This document shows positions 1-6,275 of a DNA stretch of 21,721 nucleotides, one piece after another. The notes under the pieces were generated by a model. The model made no database searches. It had not been told where the DNA came from and was given only the letters and a program-made list of their open reading frames with translations. Source of the stretch: a virus. The stretch is taken from positions 1 through 21,721 of IMG/VR virus record IMGVR_UViG_3300034093_003979. One strand, given 5' to 3'. Within the stretch, counting starts at the first letter, position 1. Every line of letters starts with the position of its first letter. Both the position numbers and the translations under genes were made by a program.

Positions 1-674
1 TGCGATGGTGCAAACACCCCGGCGACAAACTGCTGCAAGAATATTAAATTCTTGGCAAACTTTTCTTTAAACAACAACGACGCTTTTTCCAACAAGTTAT
101 ACGCAAGATATGCAGAAGACAGGGATATGTTGTTTTGCTTGTGTATGTTGTCTATGCCCTTCTCGGAAACAATAGCCGTAATGTTGTCCAATGTGGCCTT
201 GAGCGCCAACATGACAGATGCATCGGTCAGGGGCATCTTGTCGTCAGGATCCGAACGGGCACAGATAGTTTGAGTTTGCACAATAGCCGTAGTGTTGTCG
301 TCGTAGCAAAATCCAACGCTCACTGTAACTGCTTTGATGCTTTTCTCAGGCTCGTCGTGCGTCGCCATTGTGTACACAGGCCACAGCGTCAGAACAATAT
401 CTTGCCCCGAAGAAACATCAAGCATAGAACTTAATTGCTCATAAACTTCACGTGTAACTTCAGCTTCGTGGCATAACTGCTTAGCGTCAAATTCTTCAAA
501 ATGCTCAATAAGCCAAAACAGAAAAGCGGCCGGAGATGCCCGGTGCTTTTCTGTTTCTGTTGATTCGTTGTCTTCTGTTTCCCAAAATCGATCAAACAAT
601 ACGCGTAAAAGATACGGAACGCCGGGGTCCATGAACGTGTCATCATCATCGTCAGAAGAGTCGTCGTATGGCAC
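1..674 (-). CDS. Hypothetical acidic phage protein, C-terminus beyond window
   Basis: An open frame without a stop runs from a GTG at 674 off the left edge (224 codons visible). GTG is preferred because GAGG lies 6 nt upstream and the previous gene stops 8 nt before it; the first in-frame ATG is 14 codons further in. The N-terminus is very acidic (DDSSDDDDDTF, residues 4-14), followed by a mixed helical-looking region. No signal peptide, membrane segment or known catalytic motif is visible, and I do not recognise the family. Codons for roughly residues 40-53 also form a long RNA hairpin, listed separately. It follows the tubulin-like gene, the membrane peptide and a 113-residue protein in one apparent operon. 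Confidence 0.75.
   Translation of the reverse strand, partial: MPYDDSSDDDDDTFMDPGVPYLLRVLFDRFWETEDNESTETEKHRASPAAFLFWLIEHFEEFDAKQLCHEAEVTREVYEQLSSMLDVSSGQDIVLTLWPVYTMATHDEPEKSIKAVTVSVGFCYDDNTTAIVQTQTICARSDPDDKMPLTDASVMLALKATLDNITAIVSEKGIDNIHKQNNISLSSAYLAYNLLEKASLLFKEKFAKNLIFLQQFVAGVFAPS
516..556 (-). repeat. Long hairpin inside coding sequence
   Basis: Positions 516-527 (AAACAGAAAAGC) and 545-556 (GCTTTTCTGTTT) are perfect 12-bp inverted arms. One further G.U pair can be added in the minus-strand RNA, and an inner CCGG/CCGG stem (530-533 with 540-543) caps the structure. The arm has a short T run, but no long U tract follows, so it is not a standard terminator, and it lies in the middle of an open frame. 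Confidence 0.7.
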
Positions 675-682
675 GGCTAACC

Positions 683-1024
683 TCAGAAAATGGCGTTAAC
701 GGACGTAGCACTCACACCGTTCTGCCCGGGTTGTGATCTTGCGACGCTGATCGAAACTGCTTCAGATGGTTGCATTGTACCTGAAGTCGTATCTGTTGTC
801 GTAGTGACGCGGACGTTGTTGCTTAGACACATACCAATGTTGCCAGTACCGTCGGGATAAAACAATTCGATGACGCGATGCTGATCCATGTAACTTTTAG
901 CGAAAGCAATAAAAGCATCAAGGGTCTTTGCTGCAATTGTCGTGTCTGCGTCAAATGCCGTCTTAAGATGCGTCACGATGTCAGGTACAGATGCTGAATT
1001 TACGAACGCCGGAATCGTACTCAT
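683..1024 (-). CDS. Hypothetical protein, 113 residues
   Basis: A complete frame with ATG at 1024. A GTG directly before it (1027) is in frame, but the AGGGGG ribosome site ends 4 nt before the ATG and only 1 nt before the GTG, so ATG is favoured. The N-terminal half (to about residue 55) looks helical (VPDIVTHLKTAFDADTTIAA). The C-terminal half is rich in Thr, Ser, Val and Gly, as in beta-structured phage proteins. There are no cysteines forming a metal site and no nucleotide-binding motif. It sits 8 nt from the membrane peptide gene upstream and 8 nt from the downstream GTG gene. Function unknown. Confidence 0.7.
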   Translation of the reverse strand: MSTIPAFVNSASVPDIVTHLKTAFDADTTIAAKTLDAFIAFAKSYMDQHRVIELFYPDGTGNIGMCLSNNVRVTTTTDTTSGTMQPSEAVSISVARSQPGQNGVSATSVNAIF

Positions 1025-1032
1025 CACGCCCC

Positions 1033-1155
1033 CTACTCTTTAATGTTCATAGTCACAAACACACCCAGAAAAAAGCATAACGTACACGACACCACATCAA
1101 TAGAGTGTCTTATCAAATCGTGCAGATTTTGGTCAAAGTTGAAATGCCCAAACAT
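1033..1155 (-). CDS. Small one-helix membrane peptide, 40 residues
   Basis: A 40-codon frame starts at an ATG that overlaps the stop codon of the tubulin-like gene as TGATG, the classic arrangement for translational coupling, and ends in TAG at 1033-1035, 8 nt before the next ATG. The protein begins with a polar, aromatic stretch (MFGHFNFDQNLHDLIRHS), continues with an uncharged hydrophobic segment of about 16 residues (VVSCTLCFFLGVFVTM, residues 21-36) and ends NIKE. The likely topology is a single transmembrane helix. It fills an otherwise empty 127-nt gap in an operon that elsewhere leaves almost no gaps. A membrane anchor or adaptor for the GTPase, or a holin/spanin-like peptide, are both possible; neither is shown. 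Confidence 0.6.
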   Translation of the reverse strand: MFGHFNFDQNLHDLIRHSIDVVSCTLCFFLGVFVTMNIKE

Positions 1156-2396
1156 CAGTCAACACCCAAGAACGAAGCGATGTTGCTAGCGGCATTAGCG
1201 GCCGTAACACTACCAACGCGGGCAAGCTTAGATAGGGTTTCACGAGGTGGCTCCAGATCACCAATCAAGGTGTAACACTGGATACCTGAATCATCGTCAC
1301 CTGTGTAGATGCCTCTGTGCAGAACAGTCGCAGGCTTCTCAGGATACCCACTACCTAGAAGCTGATCTAATTGCTCAAATCCCGACATGAGGTAATCGTC
1401 AGAAAACGTTTGCTGTACTTCGGGACTGGTAGCGAAGACACAAACACCCTTCTTACCTCGCCGCAGATCACAGGCTGACAAGACATTGTTGGCTAGTTCA
1501 TCTCTAATGACGCTGCGCACATCAGCAGGCGACGATACCTTCTTAGGATCAATGTATGCCGAACCCATGACAAGGATGCCTGAGTCGAGAAGCTGGAAGA
1601 ACTCACTCTGATCAAACGTTACTAAGCCCTTACGGTTGGCTGCGTAGTAATTAAAGACGTTAAACAATTCCGCCACTACAGAGTTAGCCTTGGGATAAAG
1701 ATCGGCCATAGATGACGAGTAAATGTTCTTGACGCGGGCATTGTCAATCACGATCAAAGGACTGACCTTAGCTGCCATTAGTTCAGAAAATGCTTGAATG
1801 GCATTGCGACAGGTCAACTGGCCTTCGCCCGGTTGTGGCAATGAAACGATGGCGCCTACACGGGTATCTTCTCCCGTGGTCTGTGCCATGTGCTTGCGAG
1901 CTAATGCTACGAGGCTGGAGCTCATGCCTCCACCTGTACCGCCACCTAGACCGGCACAGATCAGAATGCAATCTAAAGGACCAGAACCCCACGCCCTAAA
2001 CAACAAGTCTCTTACATCTGCATCTCGATTAGCCAAAACTTGCTTGGCTAATTTCATATCCTTAGATGCTCCGCCCACGTCCAAAGACAGTTTGGGCATC
2101 TCGGCATCTAGGCCGTCAAAGTCATTTACCGTGGTATTGAGAACACCTACACGTCGATATCCCAAGGCCCAGAACGCTTGTGCAATACGACCACCCGCCT
2201 GACCACATCCAAGTACACCAATCCGAGCTGCGACGGGGTAAGACAAATCATCTTCAATTGGAGCTACTTGTTTAGTCGCTTGCTTAGATTGCGCCACAGA
2301 TGTTGTCAGCGCAATGTTGCCCGGACGAGACGGCATAGGGGGACCAGATGGCTTCAATTGTTCTGCGGCATTCAAGGACTTGGAAAAATCAGACAT
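1155..2396 (-). CDS. Tubulin/FtsZ-family GTPase
   Basis: A cytoskeletal GTPase expected to bind GTP and polymerise into filaments in the infected cell; phage relatives centre phage DNA or segregate replicons. Visible motifs: T1-like nucleotide loop GVLGCGQAGGRIA (residues 60-72), tubulin signature loop GGGTGGG (151-157), FtsZ-like base-contact strand LIVIDN (214-219), and synergy (T7) loop FDQSEFFQLL (261-270), whose Asp262 and Glu265 match the acids that trigger hydrolysis across the subunit interface. The GTPase therefore looks intact. It has an extra 55-residue Pro/Ser-rich N-terminus and, at 413 residues, is longer than the ~315-residue PhuZ proteins. The start follows GGAG by 6 nt. The C-terminus overlaps the membrane peptide gene (TGATG). 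Whether it belongs with PhuZ, TubZ or an FtsZ-like branch cannot be decided here. Confidence 0.9.
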   Translation of the reverse strand: MSDFSKSLNAAEQLKPSGPPMPSRPGNIALTTSVAQSKQATKQVAPIEDDLSYPVAARIGVLGCGQAGGRIAQAFWALGYRRVGVLNTTVNDFDGLDAEMPKLSLDVGGASKDMKLAKQVLANRDADVRDLLFRAWGSGPLDCILICAGLGGGTGGGMSSSLVALARKHMAQTTGEDTRVGAIVSLPQPGEGQLTCRNAIQAFSELMAAKVSPLIVIDNARVKNIYSSSMADLYPKANSVVAELFNVFNYYAANRKGLVTFDQSEFFQLLDSGILVMGSAYIDPKKVSSPADVRSVIRDELANNVLSACDLRRGKKGVCVFATSPEVQQTFSDDYLMSGFEQLDQLLGSGYPEKPATVLHRGIYTGDDDSGIQCYTLIGDLEPPRETLSKLARVGSVTAANAASNIASFLGVD

Positions 2397-2399
2397 GTC

Positions 2400-2753
2400 T
2401 TACTCCGCGTCAGACTTGGGTTTTTTACGCCCGTACCTATATGGAACTTGTCCGCCTCCACGACCTTCCATGATGTCCCTGTGCGCATCCTGAGATTCAT
2501 TGGCCGGTACGGTTTTCGACATTATTGTAAGTTTAGCTGCCTTGATCAATTCCAATGCTGAAAAACGTCCAAGGTCAGCCGCCGTGACAATCTTGTCCCC
2601 GGATACTTTGTCAAGTAACGCCGATACGTTTCCAATCAAAGCTGATGGCGCTGACTTGCGCACGCGAGTTACACGATTGATTACGTCATCTACGTCGCGA
2701 TCGGATTCGACGTCTTTGTTGAGATTGTATTTGGTCGTGCGGCGGCGTGGCAT
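2400..2753 (-). CDS. Small basic hypothetical protein, upstream partner of GTPase gene
   Basis: 117 residues, basic at both ends (MPRRRTTKYNL at the N-terminus, GRKKPKSDAE at the C-terminus), with a predicted helical middle (ALIGNVSALLDKVSGDK, then ADLGRFSALELIKAAK). The start has a GGAGGAG ribosome site about 8 nt upstream, and the stop lies 3 nt before the GTPase start, so the two are certainly cotranscribed. In TubZ systems the gene beside the GTPase encodes a DNA-binding adaptor (TubR). The charge pattern would allow nucleic-acid binding, but no helix-turn-helix is evident and I do not recognise the family, so the adaptor role is only a possibility. Confidence 0.7.
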   Translation of the reverse strand: MPRRRTTKYNLNKDVESDRDVDDVINRVTRVRKSAPSALIGNVSALLDKVSGDKIVTAADLGRFSALELIKAAKLTIMSKTVPANESQDAHRDIMEGRGGGQVPYRYGRKKPKSDAE

Positions 2754-2768
2754 TGCACTTCTCCTCCA

Positions 2769-3821
2769 CTAAGGAACAAGTAACTCGCACCATGCGTCGG
2801 CAAAAACCGTAGAATTTTCAATGGAGCGTGTTGCCATTGTCTCAAAAATCTGTTCTTGCGCAAACGCTAACGATGCGTATTTGACAAAGTTTGACGTGTC
2901 ATTAATTGCGGAAGGCGCTTGCATCCAATTTGTTTTAATATCGCATGGCACCAAAACGCCTGTCTCGTCGGTTTTGATAATGTCGCTATAAGGCGGAATG
3001 TCCCACGCTAATACGGGACAACCACACGTAGTAGCCAATGTCGCAAATGCTCCAAAATTAGATTTACGTGACGGGAACCATATCCAATCGTGTGCATGAA
3101 AATGCGTTGCAAGTTCGTCTAATTTGGGCATTGGTTGCATAACGAACCGCGTCGGTAAATCTCGCAACATGCTCTTAAGGGTTTGCTTGTCTGTAGGTGC
3201 AAAGTTTTTAGTACACAACAATGTAAATTCTAGATTGGAGTGTAAGTTCAATAACTCATCAATCGCTGACAACATGAATCCCGCTGAATTGCTGATAGCA
3301 TCTGAATCCGCTACCACACAAATTCGTCTGATGTTTTTGCGGACGTGTCCCGTTCGCTTTGTAATCGGCGATCTAACATCCCACGGCACTGTCAGTAACT
3401 TCTTAGTCCGCGTCTTACCATAAACACATTGTGTAAACGTTTTTTTAATTGAGGGTGTCGGCACAACGCAATAATCAAAAAAGGATCGTATTGTTTCTAC
3501 GGATTCCAGTCGCGTGGATTGCCATAAAGGTACAAGGATTTGATTGCATTTTTTAGACACGGAGCGCCGATAATGTTGAGTCATTGTAATAAAATCATGA
3601 TCGACACCCATGTGTACGATCGTTGTAGCTGACAGTATAGCCGGCAACACATTTACGCGAGATAACACGTGCGCATCCCAGAAAGATGATGCCACGCCAG
3701 ATTTAGTACCCTGTGGTAAAATAAACACTTCTTGATTTGACATTTCCAAAGCAACTTGCGCCACACGCAACGCCGCATATGTGGTTTCATCTCGGCGATA
3801 GGGCGTGTAGATATAAATCAT
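2769..3821 (-). CDS. GT-B fold glycosyltransferase-like protein
   Basis: 350 residues starting at an ATG that overlaps the previous stop as ATGA; an in-frame TTG four codons earlier lies inside the upstream gene and lacks a ribosome site. The C-terminal half carries the family-4 glycosyltransferase donor-binding pattern: DWIWFPSRKSNFGAF (about 245-259), CGCPVLAWDIPPYSDII (about 266-282), then TGVLVP. In active retaining GT4 enzymes the segment reads E-x7-E; here those positions are Ser254 and Leu262, so both glutamates are missing. The N-terminal half shows Rossmann-like strands (MIYIYTPYRRDETTYAALRV). The protein could use other residues, be inactive, or be a binding subunit. It is cotranscribed with a GT-A enzyme, so the pair may decorate a virion protein, DNA base or host glycan. 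Confidence 0.75.
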   Translation of the reverse strand: MIYIYTPYRRDETTYAALRVAQVALEMSNQEVFILPQGTKSGVASSFWDAHVLSRVNVLPAILSATTIVHMGVDHDFITMTQHYRRSVSKKCNQILVPLWQSTRLESVETIRSFFDYCVVPTPSIKKTFTQCVYGKTRTKKLLTVPWDVRSPITKRTGHVRKNIRRICVVADSDAISNSAGFMLSAIDELLNLHSNLEFTLLCTKNFAPTDKQTLKSMLRDLPTRFVMQPMPKLDELATHFHAHDWIWFPSRKSNFGAFATLATTCGCPVLAWDIPPYSDIIKTDETGVLVPCDIKTNWMQAPSAINDTSNFVKYASLAFAQEQIFETMATRSIENSTVFADAWCELLVP

Positions 3822-4624
3822 AGTCGCGTCCAATCGCCTTTGTTGTATCTCGGGCCGCGCGTGACAGACCTGTAATGAAACACGTAGCTCGACAAAGCTA
3901 TGCCTGATTTTAAACCAAGCTTATGCCAACGCGATTGTAACTCATACTCTTGTAACGTCATAGCCGGGGTAGGGTTAGGCTGGCCTTTACTGTTAAAAGG
4001 GTTTACATCTCTAAAAGGTTGTTCGGGCGCATACATATTCTTTTCCCATGTGCTTGCCTTGGCCATCATGCAAAAACCGTTGATTGATGCCACTTTTACT
4101 TTGGTTGCTTGTTTGGCGAGTAATTCTAGTTGTACATCATCCATGTTTGTTGCGTCGGGACCCCGATACGTTTCAGCATAATGTTTAACAAATTGCTCGT
4201 CTTCTGTTCCGGGAGCATTGGTGACGGGACCCACTAATTGCACACGATCAGCGCGTAACGCCGACACCATGCCATTGTCGTAATTTTTAGGGAAAACAAC
4301 GTCACTGTTAGTTACACAGATAAAAGAAAATCGGGTATCGCGCAATGCCGCCATGATCCCGGCATTCCACGTTTTAGTAAGACCCATGTTTTGGCGATTT
4401 ACAATCAAACGCATGCGCGTCGGATACCGTTCCATAAGATTGCGCACAATCGTATTAGGTATGTGCACATCACGACTTATGGTTTCATGGAAGTCAGGAC
4501 TGGCATCGTCTACCAGATAGACATGCGTCTCTACGTGAGCCGCAGCTTCGATCGCTGAAGTGATCGCAAGCGCGGCATACTCAAATTTTCCGTACGTGGG
4601 GACGATAACACATAGCCGATCCAT
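3818..4624 (-). CDS. GT-A fold (family 2) glycosyltransferase
   Basis: 268 residues. It should transfer a sugar from a nucleotide-sugar donor, acting in the cytoplasm. The GT2 motifs are in order: first strand VIVPTYGK (6-13), nucleotide-binding VDDASPD (38-44), RQNMGLTKTWNAG (77-89), DxD-equivalent TNSDVVF (105-111), and a C-terminal FHYRSVTRG segment typical of rhamnosyltransferase-like GT2 proteins. All key acidic positions are present, unlike in the GT-B partner downstream. AAGGGA lies about 7 nt before the ATG. The stop codon overlaps the GT-B start (ATGA), so both are translated in step. The position directly after the proline-rich/portal genes makes a structural protein a reasonable acceptor, but a modified DNA base is also possible. 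Confidence 0.85.
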   Translation of the reverse strand: MDRLCVIVPTYGKFEYAALAITSAIEAAAHVETHVYLVDDASPDFHETISRDVHIPNTIVRNLMERYPTRMRLIVNRQNMGLTKTWNAGIMAALRDTRFSFICVTNSDVVFPKNYDNGMVSALRADRVQLVGPVTNAPGTEDEQFVKHYAETYRGPDATNMDDVQLELLAKQATKVKVASINGFCMMAKASTWEKNMYAPEQPFRDVNPFNSKGQPNPTPAMTLQEYELQSRWHKLGLKSGIALSSYVFHYRSVTRGPRYNKGDWTRL

Positions 4625-4642
4625 AAGTTCGTCCCTTAATTA

Positions 4643-6265
4643 TTACCTGCGACGGCCGAACAACCCACGGCGTTGTTGCGGTTGCGGTGGAACATACTGG
4701 GGCGGCGCATATCGTGGCTGATATTGAGGCGGCGCGTACTGCGGTTGATATTGCGGAGCTGCGGGCGGCGCCTCCTCTTGCGGTTCCGGTACTCCCACAC
4801 TCTCTGGAGAAGCAAAACCAAATTGACGTTCTCTTTCCTCGTCTTCTTGTCGTTTTTGCGCATCTAAACTGCGTTGAAACAGTGACAGCTCGCCTTCAGG
4901 TGAAGATGGATCCCGCGACTGAACTCTGTCCCTGTGACTGTCTGGGTGTTGCTCCAAATCAGCTAGCTCTTGAGGCGTCAGGTCTGAACGATTCGCCGGT
5001 GGAGGTGGCGGAAGAATACTGTCAAGTTGGTTTTGTTCCTGTCCGGTAAATGCCTTTTGCGTTTCCGTAAGAGGAGGGGGAAGATTTGGATCAACAAGCT
5101 CAGAGGGAGACTCAGACACTTGTGGCGTGTACGGAGCTACAGACGGACTTTTAAACGGATCGTTTGGTTTCGGTTTTGCGGTCGGAACTGGTGCCGGAAC
5201 TGGCGGTTTTTTTGGAGCGTCCGGCTGTTCCGGACTGTAAAGCTCAGACGCATCTGTAGGTAATGGTGTTTTATCCGCAAAAAAGTTACCAAGTCTTTGT
5301 TTAATTTTTTCTGGGTCAGTTGCGCTTACCGCACCTGCGGCTATTCCGCCAAGTCCGCTACCAATTCCACTTGCAATCGGCGTTGTATACGCTTTTGCCG
5401 CTTCGGTGCGTTTTTTTATCTTTTCGCCTTCTTGCGCCCAAATTTTTCCAAAATCAAACGGAACTTCAGGCGGCGGTGGCGTTGTAGCGTTGACCGGTTG
5501 CGGTGCCCGCGCAGGTAGCAGCCTAGCAGCCGCACCACCAGCAGTTCTACCAGCAGCCATCGCAGCGTTGGCTCGATTTAATTGCTGTGCCTGCTGAACG
5601 TACACATCCGGAATTTTACGCGTGCCTTCGCCAATCGTGCTAAAAGTATATGGTCTGCCGTCAGAACCCTCAATCGTTACATTGGTTTCACCCCTATTCA
5701 GCGCGTCTGCAATAGCTTTTACGTACTCACCCGGATTGTCTTTATCGTAACGTGGCAGTCGTGGATTAACTGCGGGCGCAGGCTGTGTCTGATTGCCGCC
5801 AGCTTGCATACGATCGGCAGCCGCTTGTTGTTTTTTGAATTTAACAAACTCGGCATAGTCCGGGTGGTTTTCAAATGCCTTTCGTGCTGCTTCGTGCCTT
5901 CGCAGTTCGGGCGTGGGCGGCGTGCTGATCGTACGACGTATACGAAATCCGGGAATGGTGTCATCGTCGTCATATGTAACGTCCATGAGTGGATTTGGTT
6001 TTGGCTGTGCGGGTTTGGCCCTCGGTAATTTAGGCTGCGGTGGTGGTTGAGGTGCTGGTGGCGGTGGTGGTTGAGGTGCTGGTGGCGGTGGTGGTTGAGG
6101 TGCTGGTGGTGGTGGTGGTTGCGGCTGAGGTGCTGGTGGTATTGCTGGCTGCGGCGATGCTTGCTTTACAGCCGCAATTGCACCCAAATCAGCTGCGGTC
6201 TTTGCGACCGCAACCTGCCGACGCGCAATTTCAGCGCCAAGATCATAAGCAGTTATAATTTTCAA
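4643..6265 (-). CDS. Proline-rich low-complexity protein, probable virion component
   Basis: 540 residues from a TTG start, chosen because AGGAG lies 7 nt upstream and the portal stop is 10 nt upstream; there is no ATG near this site. Domains: short helical N-terminus (KIITAYDLGAEIARRQVAVA), APQPPPPP repeats at about residues 43-76, a charged region with a folded-looking stretch near 165-225, a Gly/Ala-rich hydrophobic stretch (ASGIGSGLGGIAAGAV), long Pro-rich linkers with DPF and PSEL motifs, and a C-terminal Tyr-Pro-Gln repeat region ending RRGLFGRRR. Mostly disordered. A gene directly behind a portal is often a head-assembly, protease or scaffold gene, but no protease motif is seen. Function unknown; the basic Arg tail might contact DNA or the portal. 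Confidence 0.75.
   Translation of the reverse strand: MKIITAYDLGAEIARRQVAVAKTAADLGAIAAVKQASPQPAIPPAPQPQPPPPPAPQPPPPPAPQPPPPPAPQPPPQPKLPRAKPAQPKPNPLMDVTYDDDDTIPGFRIRRTISTPPTPELRRHEAARKAFENHPDYAEFVKFKKQQAAADRMQAGGNQTQPAPAVNPRLPRYDKDNPGEYVKAIADALNRGETNVTIEGSDGRPYTFSTIGEGTRKIPDVYVQQAQQLNRANAAMAAGRTAGGAAARLLPARAPQPVNATTPPPPEVPFDFGKIWAQEGEKIKKRTEAAKAYTTPIASGIGSGLGGIAAGAVSATDPEKIKQRLGNFFADKTPLPTDASELYSPEQPDAPKKPPVPAPVPTAKPKPNDPFKSPSVAPYTPQVSESPSELVDPNLPPPLTETQKAFTGQEQNQLDSILPPPPPANRSDLTPQELADLEQHPDSHRDRVQSRDPSSPEGELSLFQRSLDAQKRQEDEERERQFGFASPESVGVPEPQEEAPPAAPQYQPQYAPPQYQPRYAPPQYVPPQPQQRRGLFGRRR
6037..6138 (-). repeat. 24-nt tandem repeat encoding APQPPPPP
   Basis: Three identical 24-nt copies (6037-6060, 6061-6084, 6085-6108; each begins GCGGTGGTGG on the plus strand) are followed by a degenerate fourth copy with a 6-nt insertion ending at 6138. 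Each unit codes for eight residues of the polyproline region. Identity at all positions, including synonymous sites, points to recent copy-number change by slippage. Confidence 0.9.
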
Positions 6266-6275
6266 GGTAAGACTC

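Noticed and set aside
6037-6138. CRISPR-like repeat
   Set aside because: Units abut directly without spacers and encode in-frame polyproline; it is a coding tandem repeat.
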